Shown here: piece by piece, positions 1 through 9,200 of the stretch
Layout of the letters: every line of letters starts with the position of its first letter
Numbering within the stretch: the stretch's first letter is position 1
From: Gp1-AA133 sp964641665
GTDB lineage: Bacteria > Acidobacteriota > Terriglobia > Terriglobales > Acidobacteriaceae
Assembly: GCA_964641665.1 (NCBI GenBank)
Contig: CAZXKO010000021.1
Location: 1 to 64,000 of the forward strand
Length of the DNA stretch: 64,000 nucleotides
Direction: 5' to 3'
The notes under the pieces: generated by a model
Database searches by the model: none
What the model saw: only the letters and a program-made list of their open reading frames with translations
What the model was told of the DNA's origin: nothing
Made by a program: the position numbers and the translations under genes

Positions 1-154
1 AATCAATTGACAGTTTGGTACGCGGGCCACACGTGGGTACAGCACCTCTGGTCATTGCGGTGTCCCAAGATCGACATTCCCCGCCACGAACCTTTGACGA
101 TAAGATTTCTTCACATCTTTCCATCGTGACCGGGGCTAAGGGGACACTAGCGCC

Positions 155-1828
155 TTGTTCGACCAACTCAGGGCGATCCAGCAGCAGTTTGGATATTTGC
201 CGGCCGACCAGTTGCAGCAACTCGCCTCCAAGATCAAAGTGCCGGTCAGCCAGATCCACACCGTCGCCAGTTTCTATCCACACTTCCACCTGACGCCGCC
301 TCCTCGAGCCGAAGTGAAAGTGTGCACGGACATGAGTTGCCATCTGCGTGGTGGTCCAGACTTGAAAAGAACCCTCGAACAGGCATTCCGCGGAGGTAGC
401 CCGGATGACGTCTCGATCCGCGATGTCTCCTGTCTCGGCCGTTGCGACCAGGCGCCAGCCTTCTCCGTGAATGACTCGATCTACTCCAATCTGGAAACAC
501 CGAACGCGTTGGTCCTCGTCCGCGATGTGCTTGCGGGTCGCCAACTTCCGCCACAGGCCCGGGACCACCCGGAGACACCCGTGCTGTCCGACCCCTACAA
601 CGGTTTGCCGAATTACTCGCTCGTTCGTCGTTTCGTCGAAACACGCGACTGGAGCGGCATTCTCGCGACCCTTAAAGCGAGCGGCCTGCGAGGCATGGGT
701 GGTGCGGGTTTCCCCACCGGCAACAAATGGGAAATCGTCCGCAACGCGCCGGGCAAAGCGAAATACATCGTCTGCAACGCCGACGAGAGCGAACCCGGCA
801 CCATCAAAGACCGGTTCATCATGGAAACGGTCCCTCATCTGGTGATTGAAGGCATGATTACTGCGGGGCTCGTCACTGGCGCCCGCCAGGGAATCCTCTA
901 CATCCGCCACGAATATGAGGAGCCCAAAGAAGTCCTGCGGGAGGAAATTGACCGCTGCTACCGCGCGGGACTTCTCGGCAAGAGCATTCTAGGGAGTGAA
1001 CTCGCGTTCGACCTCGAGATCTTCGTCAGCCCTGGCGGCTACATCTGTGGGGAAGAAAGCGCCCTTCTCGAGGCCATCGAAGGCAAGCGCGCTGAGCCCC
1101 GCAACAAGCCTCCCTTCCCCGGCACCAACGGTCTATGGAACCAGCCGACCGCCATCAACAATGTGGAGACATTCACGTTTGCCACCGTGATCCTCGCCCG
1201 CGGTGCGGACTGGTTCAAGGCACAAGGAAAAAACGGATCGGCTGGCATGAAGTTCGTTGGCATCAGTGGGGACGTAAACCGGCCGGGAGTTTTTGAAGTC
1301 CCCATGGGCACAAAATATGCGGACCTCATCTACGAACTTGCCGGCGGAGTTTTGGAGAATCGAAAACTGCTCGCCTTCGCGCCTTCCGGCCCCTCCTCGG
1401 GTTATCTCCCTGCTTCCATGGTGGACCTTCCGCTCGACTGGAACTTAGTGGCGGCCGCCGGCTCCATGGTTGGCTCGGGAGCGATCGTGGTGTGCGCAGA
1501 AGGGCGCTGCATGCTCGACATGGCGCTGAATGCCGTACGCTTCTACCGAAACGAGTCCTGCGGGAAGTGCGTCCCCTGCCGAGTGGGTTCGCAAAAGATG
1601 GTTGAAATGTTAACCGGCTGGACGGAGGGACGCTCGTCGAGCACAGACGGTCAACTGCTCGACGAACTCTCGACTGCCATGAAACTGACTTCGATCTGTG
1701 GTCTTGGGCAGGTGGTTCCAGTTCCGATTGCATCGGTATTGAAACATTTCCCTGAAGTGGTCGAAGAGCATCTCTCCGCCCGGCGCTGCTCGGCAGGCGT
1801 CTGCTTCCCCAAGCGAGGGGCCGCATGA
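155..1828 (+). CDS. NuoE-NuoF fusion: NADH-binding diaphorase-type flavoprotein
   Basis: Predicted NADH:acceptor flavoprotein moving electrons from NADH through FMN to iron-sulfur centres. Residues 1-125 match the thioredoxin-like [2Fe-2S] NuoE fold with ligands C57, C62, C93 and C97. Residues about 150-540 are NuoF-like: the glycine-rich FMN/NADH loop GMGGAGFPTG near 180-189, a second glycine patch near 293-300 and a [4Fe-4S] site C469/C472/C475/C515. An in-frame stop at 137-139 leaves TTG at 155 as the only usual start, with AAGGGGA about 10 nt upstream. The NuoE part therefore lacks the first ~30 residues of its N-terminal helical region. The 3' end overlaps the next gene by 4 bp (ATGA), so translation is probably coupled. 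Similar fusions occur in HoxF-type hydrogenase and formate dehydrogenase diaphorases, but no hydrogenase or molybdopterin subunit lies here. Family is certain; electron partner is inferred. Confidence 0.9.
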   Translation: MFDQLRAIQQQFGYLPADQLQQLASKIKVPVSQIHTVASFYPHFHLTPPPRAEVKVCTDMSCHLRGGPDLKRTLEQAFRGGSPDDVSIRDVSCLGRCDQAPAFSVNDSIYSNLETPNALVLVRDVLAGRQLPPQARDHPETPVLSDPYNGLPNYSLVRRFVETRDWSGILATLKASGLRGMGGAGFPTGNKWEIVRNAPGKAKYIVCNADESEPGTIKDRFIMETVPHLVIEGMITAGLVTGARQGILYIRHEYEEPKEVLREEIDRCYRAGLLGKSILGSELAFDLEIFVSPGGYICGEESALLEAIEGKRAEPRNKPPFPGTNGLWNQPTAINNVETFTFATVILARGADWFKAQGKNGSAGMKFVGISGDVNRPGVFEVPMGTKYADLIYELAGGVLENRKLLAFAPSGPSSGYLPASMVDLPLDWNLVAAAGSMVGSGAIVVCAEGRCMLDMALNAVRFYRNESCGKCVPCRVGSQKMVEMLTGWTEGRSSSTDGQLLDELSTAMKLTSICGLGQVVPVPIASVLKHFPEVVEEHLSARRCSAGVCFPKRGAA

Positions 1829-3987
1829 GTTCCTCTCCGGCCCCCGAAGTTCAGCTGACCATCGATGGCGTGGCTGTTTCGGTGGCTGCGGGCACGACGA
1901 TTTTTGATGCGGCGCGCATTCACGGTATCCCGATCCCGACCCTCTGCCACCAACAAAACGAAAATCCCGTGGGAGTATGCCGGGTTTGTGTCGTTGATGT
2001 CGGCCAGCGCGTTTACGCAGCTTCCTGCATTCGCCAGGTCGAACCGGGGATGACCATCAAAACCTCGACCGAGCAAGTGCAGGCCGCTCGGCACACGCTG
2101 ATCGAATTACTGATGTCGGATCACCCGGCGCCCTGCACCCGCCAGCAGCATTCCGCCGACTGCGAACTGGAGCGACTTGCCGCGGCAGCAGGCATCGATC
2201 AACCTCGTTTTCCGCGGCGCGCGACTCCCCGTGGAAAAGACGATTCTTCCACAGTCATTGCAGTTGACCACGAGTCCTGCATCCTGTGCGACCGGTGCAT
2301 TCGAGGTTGCGACGACATAAGGCACAACTGGGTGCTGGCGCGTCGCGGGAAGGGCTACCAAGCTGGCGTCGCATTCGACACGAATCTGCCCATGGGGGAA
2401 TCCTCTTGCGTTTCGTGCGGTGAGTGCATGGTCTCCTGTCCTACGGGAGCTCTCACCAACAAGCGAGTCGTGGGCACCGAACTTGGTCTCGGTGAAGTAC
2501 TCGATCCCGCCGAACTTCTGCATCTGCCGATCTTTCAGAACGTTTCCGGCACGTTTCTCGAACTGAATCAGAAAGCCGTCGTGAAGCGGCACTACCGCGC
2601 CGGCGAAATCATTTGCGGGGAGGGCGAGTTCGGCTCAACCGCGTTCTACATTCTGGAAGGCACCGCCGAGGTCTTTCTCTCCACCCCGATGGCGCATGTC
2701 CGCACCGAGGGCAACAGCAAAGGCTTCTTCAGCAAGCTGAAGAGCATGCTCGCACCGCGAATGGAGCATCGCCGCGGTGAAGAGTCTGACCGGCCTTACA
2801 TCCCGATCGACGCGGCGGTTGATCTTCCTTATAACAATCCCATCGCGGAGTTGAGCCCTGGCGATCTGTTCGGTGAGATGACGTGCATGAGCTACTATCC
2901 GCGGTCGGCCACTGTGCGAGCAAAGAGCGATTGCGTCATGCTGGAAATGCTGCGGAACGTGCTCGACATCCTGCAGCGCAACAAGACTTTCCGGGGTCAA
3001 CTGGAGCGGAATTATCGCGCTCGGGCGCTCGACTCGCATTTGCGAAGCGTCCCAATTTTTGCCTCCCTGACCAAAGACTTCATCGATCACCTCCGGGATC
3101 GCGTGGAGTTGCTGCGTTTCAACCCTGGACAGGTGATCTGTCGGCAGGGGGACGCGGCCGACAGTTTTTACCTTGTGCGCATCGGATTTGTGAAAGTCTC
3201 CGAGGAGCGCCCGGGAGGCGAGCTTGTTCTCGCTTACCTTGCCCGTGGCGGGTACTTCGGCGAGATCGCCTTGCTCAGCGGGAGTCCGCGCACCGCTACC
3301 TGTACAGCCCTGGATCACGTTGAGGCCGTCCGTATCTCCCGCGAGGACTTCGCGCTCATGCTCGGGCGCTTTCCTGACATTCGAGGTCGCCTCGAGTTGA
3401 TTGCCCGGGAACGGCTCGAAGAAAACCGCCTGCACTTAACGCAAGTGCAAAACCTGCCCGTGGACCAATTCCTTGCGAACGGCTTGATGGAGGCGCAAAG
3501 CCTGCTGGTGCTCGATCTGGAGCGCTGCACCCGCTGCGATCAATGCGTGCGAGCATGTGCCGACGCTCATGATGGAGTCAGCCGACTGGTCCGCGAGGGT
3601 CTCCGCTTCGATAAGTATCTGGTCGCCACTTCCTGCCGCCAGTGTCGAGACCCGCTATGCATGGTCGGTTGCCCGGTCGGTTCCATCCGCCGCCGCAACT
3701 CCCTCGAAGTCATCATCGAAGACTGGTGTATCGGGTGCGGGCTGTGCGCCAACAATTGCCCCTATGGCAACATCAATCTGCATCCGTTTCCCGTAGAGCT
3801 CGACGACCCGACGCATCCGGGGCGGAAGGTCGCCAGTGTGCGTGTGAAGGCCACGTCCTGCGATCTTTGTCATGACCACTCCGAACCCAGTTGCGTTTAT
3901 GCGTGCCCGCACGATGCTGCGCATCGCGTGAATCCTCTGGAATTCTTTGCCGGGTTACTTAAGCAATCCAGTCCGTCAAAGAGGTGA
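1825..3987 (+). CDS. NuoG-like ferredoxin protein with two cyclic-nucleotide-binding domains and a four-cluster C-terminal ferredoxin
   Basis: A 720-residue composite iron-sulfur protein. Residues 1-100 are a [2Fe-2S] ferredoxin (C41, C52, C55, C68). Residues 100-113 resemble the NuoG His-Cys3 motif, but only two cysteines (C104, C113) remain. Two [4Fe-4S] sites follow (C152/155/158/162 and C195/198/201/205). Two cNMP-binding domains occupy about 233-400 and 409-540. Their phosphate-binding cassettes look intact: FGEM with PRSAT near 349-363, and FGEIALL with PRTAT near 478-491. Residues 560-700 hold four more cysteine quartets as in DmsB/HybA-type electron-transfer subunits, starting at C568, C604, C635 and C679. 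There is no signal peptide or membrane span. Its place between the NuoEF-like flavoprotein and two haem proteins suggests an electron wire gated by a cyclic nucleotide. The gating idea is inference. Confidence 0.88.
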   Translation: MSSSPAPEVQLTIDGVAVSVAAGTTIFDAARIHGIPIPTLCHQQNENPVGVCRVCVVDVGQRVYAASCIRQVEPGMTIKTSTEQVQAARHTLIELLMSDHPAPCTRQQHSADCELERLAAAAGIDQPRFPRRATPRGKDDSSTVIAVDHESCILCDRCIRGCDDIRHNWVLARRGKGYQAGVAFDTNLPMGESSCVSCGECMVSCPTGALTNKRVVGTELGLGEVLDPAELLHLPIFQNVSGTFLELNQKAVVKRHYRAGEIICGEGEFGSTAFYILEGTAEVFLSTPMAHVRTEGNSKGFFSKLKSMLAPRMEHRRGEESDRPYIPIDAAVDLPYNNPIAELSPGDLFGEMTCMSYYPRSATVRAKSDCVMLEMLRNVLDILQRNKTFRGQLERNYRARALDSHLRSVPIFASLTKDFIDHLRDRVELLRFNPGQVICRQGDAADSFYLVRIGFVKVSEERPGGELVLAYLARGGYFGEIALLSGSPRTATCTALDHVEAVRISREDFALMLGRFPDIRGRLELIARERLEENRLHLTQVQNLPVDQFLANGLMEAQSLLVLDLERCTRCDQCVRACADAHDGVSRLVREGLRFDKYLVATSCRQCRDPLCMVGCPVGSIRRRNSLEVIIEDWCIGCGLCANNCPYGNINLHPFPVELDDPTHPGRKVASVRVKATSCDLCHDHSEPSCVYACPHDAAHRVNPLEFFAGLLKQSSPSKR

Positions 3988-4032
3988 CTCCTGCGGATTG
4001 ATCACACTCATCGCAATTGCTTCATCGGAAGC

Positions 4033-4911
4033 ATGACAGGGTTGGCCGTCGCAGGCGCACTCTATGTCCCCTATAGCGTGCAGTCACCGCAGGGACCGCA
4101 TGGTGGCAGCGCGTTAGGGTTGGTTTATGGCAGCGCAGGCTTTGCGTTCATGCTGTTCGCCGGACTGCTGGGCCTGCGCAAGAAGTTCCCCGTCTGGCGT
4201 GTAGGCCGGGCACAGAATTGGATGCGAGGCCATCTGTGGCTTGGGCTTGTGAGTTTCCCCTTAATCGTTCTGCACGGCGGCTTTCACTTCGGTGGACTGC
4301 TAACCCGCGTGCTGATGTGGCTTTTTATTTTCGTGTTCACGAGCGGACTGCTGGGGGCCGCTCTTCAGCATTTCATGCCACGACTCCAAACGGCTCAGCT
4401 TCCCCTGGAGACGATCTACGAACAGATTGATCGCGTGCGCGGCCAACTTGCGGAAGAAGCGCAAGAGCTGGTGGAGGAAGCTTGTGCCGCGCTGGAAGGC
4501 GAGGTGTCGAGCGCGAGCGAGCGGCAGCGGGCTACGGCAGCTGCAGCCGGGGCAAACTGGGACGTGACCGTCGCAGCGGGCCTCGATGCGGACGAGCAGG
4601 CGAGCAGCGAATTGCGCCGATTTCTGAGCGCGGAGGTTCAGCCCTACCTGGCAAGAACGGGACCTCGTGGAACAAGGATGGGCGATGCCGCACTGGCTGA
4701 AGCCATGTTCCGGCAACTGCGGGTACTCTTTCCCCCCAACCTACACTCGTGCATCGACGATCTCGAAAATATTTGCGACGAAAAGCGACAGCTCGACACG
4801 CAAAACCGTCTGCACAAGATACTGCACGGGTGGCTACTCGTGCACATCCCTTTGTCCTACGCGCTCCTGATCCTGGGCGCATGGCATGCCGTAGCGGCTG
4901 TGAGGTTCTGA
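4033..4911 (+). CDS. Membrane protein with paired helix histidines, probable b-haem electron-transfer subunit
   Basis: A 292-residue membrane protein with hydrophobic segments near residues 1-15, 28-47, 65-85, 92-112 and 265-290. Histidines lie on the third segment (HLWLG, LHGGFHFGG) and the last (LHGWLLVH, GAWH), the pattern of di-haem cytochrome b or ferric-reductase-like proteins. A soluble, Glu/Ala-rich, probably helical region of about 150 residues separates them. The ATG at 4033 has only a weak ribosome site. Reading upstream to the stop at 3985 adds a basic stretch before the first membrane segment, so a rarer start (CTG 3991 or ATT 3997, after AAAGAGGTGA) is possible. The next gene begins 4 bp downstream. 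Its position between the iron-sulfur protein and the ten-haem cytochrome suggests a quinone or haem relay in the inner membrane. I do not recognise a named family. Confidence 0.72.
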   Translation: MTGLAVAGALYVPYSVQSPQGPHGGSALGLVYGSAGFAFMLFAGLLGLRKKFPVWRVGRAQNWMRGHLWLGLVSFPLIVLHGGFHFGGLLTRVLMWLFIFVFTSGLLGAALQHFMPRLQTAQLPLETIYEQIDRVRGQLAEEAQELVEEACAALEGEVSSASERQRATAAAAGANWDVTVAAGLDADEQASSELRRFLSAEVQPYLARTGPRGTRMGDAALAEAMFRQLRVLFPPNLHSCIDDLENICDEKRQLDTQNRLHKILHGWLLVHIPLSYALLILGAWHAVAAVRF

Positions 4912-4915
4912 GGCC

Positions 4916-6292
4916 ATGCTGCGACGAACGCGCACAACCAAGAAGCTGGCTCGTCGGATCGACCTGCAGTACTTCTCCCGGCCGCATCCGTTTCGACGTT
5001 GGCGTTTCTGGCTCTCGGCCGTAGTGCCCGTGCTCGCTCTTGGATGGCTGCTGACCCAGCGAGCCCATGGAGGACAGAAGATTTACTCCAGCGGCCGACT
5101 GTCTCGATCGCACGCGGTCTTTACACAACAGTGTGGCCTTTGTCACGTCACCCGTGCCGGAATTTTTTTCAAGGAGGTCAGTGACCAAGCCTGCCTGACC
5201 TGTCACGACGGGCCGGTGCACCACTCGAGTCAGACATTCACGCCCAGTTGTTCGTCGTGCCACCTAGAGCACAAGGGAGTCCAGCGATTGTTAGCGACTT
5301 CAGACGCGAGCTGCACACAATGTCACTCCCGTCTTCGCACGCGAGAGGGTCAACCGCATTACGCTGTTTCCATTGATGGATTTGATCGCGGTCACCCGGA
5401 ATTCTCGGCGTTGGGTAAGGGTAAGATTGACTCCGGGCAGGTGAAGCTGAATCACTACCTCCACCTCCAACCTAGTCTCGTCGGCCCTGCGAACCAGCGG
5501 GTACAGATGACCTGCGATGACTGTCATCGAACAGCTAACAATGACGGCAACTGGCCGTACGGCGCACCAGGGCAAAGCGCCTCTGTCGAACCGGCTTCCA
5601 TCCGCACCATTGAACTCGGTGCGTACATGGCGTCGATTCAATTCGCTAAGCATTGTGCTGCGTGTCACACGCTGCAGTTCGATCGGCGGTTCGGCAACGA
5701 GCAGGTCCCGCACGATCGGCCCGATATCATCCATGCGTTCCTCACCAGGCGATTTGCGGAATTTGTGGCAACTCATCCGGCGGCCGTCCACGAGGTCGAA
5801 CCGCCGAACCGGCAACTGCCGGAACGCGACCGCATCCCGCGCGCGGCACGCGATCGCTCCGAATGGGTGCAGTTCCGAGTGGAGGATGCCGAATGGGTTC
5901 TATGGGCCAAGACGTGCAAACAATGCCATGTTCTCAATTTCGGAACTGGGGCTCTGCCTGAAGTAGCGAAAACGAATATCACCTCGCGTTGGTTACTCCA
6001 CGCCGACTTTGATCACCACCCGCACCGCATGATGTCGTGCGTCGCTTGTCATGCACGCACTCCCGAAAGCCACGACACCTCCGACATACTCTTGCCTGGA
6101 ATCGCGGTATGTCAGCAATGCCACAGGCCAGACGGATCATCCAAGGAAGTCGCGGAAGGTCGCTGCTTCGAATGTCACAAGTACCACGACTGGAGCCGGG
6201 CCAAACCGACCAACGGTCGATTCAGCATCCCTGAACTTCGGGGAACCGCCCAGCTGACCTTGCCGCGAGAACAACCGCCAATCTCTCACTGA
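4916..6292 (+). CDS. Ten-haem c-type cytochrome, membrane-anchored
   Basis: A 458-residue protein with a basic N-terminus, one membrane helix near residues 30-47 and a long periplasmic part. It has ten CXXCH motifs (CGLCH, CLTCH, CSSCH, CTQCH, CDDCH, CAACH, CKQCH, CVACH, CQQCH, CFECH) and many further histidines for bis-His ligation. The first four are closely spaced, as in cytochrome c3/c7 or Class III-type folds. It follows the histidine-rich membrane protein by 4 bp and ends the operon that starts with the NuoEF-like gene, so it probably accepts or donates electrons in the periplasm. Its 3' end overlaps the convergent multihaem gene on the other strand by 7 bp. The multihaem assignment is certain; substrate and direction are unknown. 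Confidence 0.9.
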   Translation: MLRRTRTTKKLARRIDLQYFSRPHPFRRWRFWLSAVVPVLALGWLLTQRAHGGQKIYSSGRLSRSHAVFTQQCGLCHVTRAGIFFKEVSDQACLTCHDGPVHHSSQTFTPSCSSCHLEHKGVQRLLATSDASCTQCHSRLRTREGQPHYAVSIDGFDRGHPEFSALGKGKIDSGQVKLNHYLHLQPSLVGPANQRVQMTCDDCHRTANNDGNWPYGAPGQSASVEPASIRTIELGAYMASIQFAKHCAACHTLQFDRRFGNEQVPHDRPDIIHAFLTRRFAEFVATHPAAVHEVEPPNRQLPERDRIPRAARDRSEWVQFRVEDAEWVLWAKTCKQCHVLNFGTGALPEVAKTNITSRWLLHADFDHHPHRMMSCVACHARTPESHDTSDILLPGIAVCQQCHRPDGSSKEVAEGRCFECHKYHDWSRAKPTNGRFSIPELRGTAQLTLPREQPPISH

Positions 6293-9200
6293 GGATTTTG
6301 TGCGCTTTGACTCGTGCGGGCATGAGGCGTGCCGGGAGGAGCGTCGGTCACCGTGTAGAGACGCCCATCGTGAAGAAATAAGCGTTCCATTTCTTCTCGA
6401 TTGAACGGACGCGCCCCACGGCGTCCGAAAACCGCCAATTGATTGCCTCTTTCGTCGACGGCGCGATCCCGATCAATCCCTTTGGAAATTGCGAGCGCAG
6501 GACCTCGCGTACGATAGCTCGCAATCAATTTCGGTGTAGGCTTCGGACTGAACCCACTGAAGGCCGGGTTGTCGACCGGGGAAAACAGCTGCACAACTCT
6601 TAGCCCGTTCCTTCCATCGGCGACGTAGGCAAAGAGGCTGGAGCTCACTATGCCCAGCTTGACGTCCGTGGTGTCATTCATCCGTCCGTCGGAGTTGAAC
6701 ACCTGGTCCAGCTTCGGGCTTTCAGGACGCTCCAAGTCCACGATCGCAAGCCCTTGCCGCCCTGCTGCAACGTAGGCGTACGTGCGGGCCACGTAGAGGT
6801 TGCGGGCGTCTTCCAGCGCAACGGACGCTCCTGCAACGGGCTTAGGCTGGTCAAGATGGGTCACATCCAGCACCTTCAGCCCCTGGTGGTCTACCACAAA
6901 GGCGTAGCGAAACTGAACCGCAATACCGCGTGGCTCTACGAGAAACGGTGCACCTATTTCAGCCGTTACGCGAGGCTTCAGCGGATCGTCGAGGTCGATC
7001 ACCACCAGCCCGCGATCGCATAGAACATACGCATATGTGCCGGCAATGGTAAGCCTGCGAGCTCCGTTTAAAATTCCCTCGGGATTGAAGGCCAGAGCGC
7101 GTTTGAGGAAATTGTTGGCTGGATTGCCGTCGAGCAGTGTACCGACTCCGGGGCTCTTGCCCTTCAGGTTCAGATCGCCGACGATGACCAGCCCTTCGTA
7201 CTTGTCGGCTACATAGAGAAATCCGTACATAAGGTGGATGGCTTGCTCTTCGTTCTCCTTGCGGTGAGAGCGCAAGGGGTCAACACCGAGAGTGGTTGGG
7301 GTTGCGACCGCCGTCGCATACCTAGTTGGCAGGTAAAAGCGCTGCCCGAGAGGCGAGACCGGCGCGGTCAGCAAGCGTTCGGAAATGTCTTTGTTGTCGA
7401 CGTTCGCGATATCGAAAATTCGCAGACCGCCTTTGCCCATGGCCGCGTACAAGTATTCACCGCGTGCTTGCACGTCCAGGACCTCAGACCCCGGATGCCG
7501 GTAAGCCTCTTTCAGCGCTCCGTGGTTTCGAAGGTGAGCTGTGTAGTCTGCTGGGTAGGCAATTTTCTGAAAATCACTTCCGAGCACCGCAGGCGGCTCG
7601 TCATGCTCGGTTACAGCGACCGCTTCAAACCCGAGGTTTCCTGTGGCCACAAACACGTACCGTCCCATGAAGTTCATGAAGTTGGTACCTTGCAGCAGCA
7701 GTTGCGCCAGCCATGCGTTATTGTCGTTCGCCTGTGACACATGACAGTCGGTACATTCTTTGGTTTCCTTCGAACGCACGGTATGCGGCACGAAGGTTGA
7801 GAATGCCTGCCCGCTGAAACCCTCTGCCGAAATCGTCTGCTGCTGGTAGTAAAGCCAATCGCGATCGCTGTTCTGCGAGCTGACCAGAACGGCGCAGGCC
7901 GAACGCACGGGGGCTACGCGATGCCCGGTCACTGTCCCGTCGATGCCCAGGGCATAGATATCGTCGCGCAGAACCTGAAAGTTGTAGGAGGTCCAGTTGC
8001 GTGTGGTTAGGCCCTCGTTGTGCAGCATCGGAGTCTTCTGGTTGGCAGTCATTGAAAGATGGCAGCCATAGCAGGTCGGCGCCCAGGACGAGTGGCAGGC
8101 ATAACAGGTCATCCGGCTGTTCTGGTGCGCGAGTTTGGTTTCGTCGGTTGGTTCTCCCCAGGTCTGGCCATCCCGCTCGAGAGTTTTGGCTACGCGCGAT
8201 TTCTCGCTGTAATGCTCGCTCCCGGGGGTGATCGTGTCCAGCACTTGCACGATCTCCCATTCTTTGTCTTTATCGAGCATGGAGCGTTGGTACAAACGGC
8301 TTTCCTTCCAGTAAAAGCGCCGTTCGTTCCATGGTGTGCGCAGGGCAGCCAGATTCGTCCCCTTAGTAGGCGCCGCAGTTCCCGAAGTCGTCAGGGTTGC
8401 GTGCTGCTGAATTGTGCCGTGGCAGTCCACGCAATCAATCTCGACTGCATTGCGGGTTTCCCCGTAGAGCTTTCCATTGCCATGACTATCCTGTTCAAAG
8501 TGGCAGTCGATGCAATGCATTCCTTTTTCCAGATGAATGTCTTTGAGATGGACCGCCTTGTTGAACTTTTCCGGATCATCGAAAGTGACGGTGTGGTCCT
8601 GAGCGTCTAGGAGTGCACCCTTGCGATCGTGCTTGTAAACGGCGCGGAAGATCCAGCCGTGGCTGTGGAAGTCGGCGAACTGCGTGTCCCTGAGCTGATG
8701 ATTGAATTCCGGCATACCTGTTTTCTCGAGGAACTCCACATCCGACCACAAGCCGCGAATCGCGGAGCGCTCCGGATTCCGCGCCTGGATTCGGTTTTGT
8801 TCCGCGGGACCAGGATGCCTTTGCTCAGCCGGCCACATGTTCTGGCCGTCCATCTCGTTGTCCCACCAGGTATACCCAAAATAGGTAGACACCATGTTGG
8901 TCCCGGGGTGGATGTGACAGACCATGCATTGGCTCGACGGAATCGATCGTGTGAACTCATGACGAATCGGGTGGCCGGACTCGTTTCGTGAGATGGTCGG
9001 GTCCTGCGTAACGCTCTGTCCCCGGTTCCCGTAGGTTGCGAATGATCCCGAATGCTCAGCCGATCGGTCGTTCGCGTATATCACGTGACATGCCGTGCAA
9101 CCACTGGCTCTGTAGTCGCCCGGCTGCTCGTTCGTCCCGGGGAACGACAGTAACGGATCAAGCAAACGAGTCTTCTGCAAACCCAGAAACACAGGGTCGG

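Noticed and set aside
15..293. 92-codon frame at the left edge
   Set aside because: It is out of frame with the clear NuoE homology and has no motif. It was checked as a possible frameshifted NuoE N-terminus and does not match.
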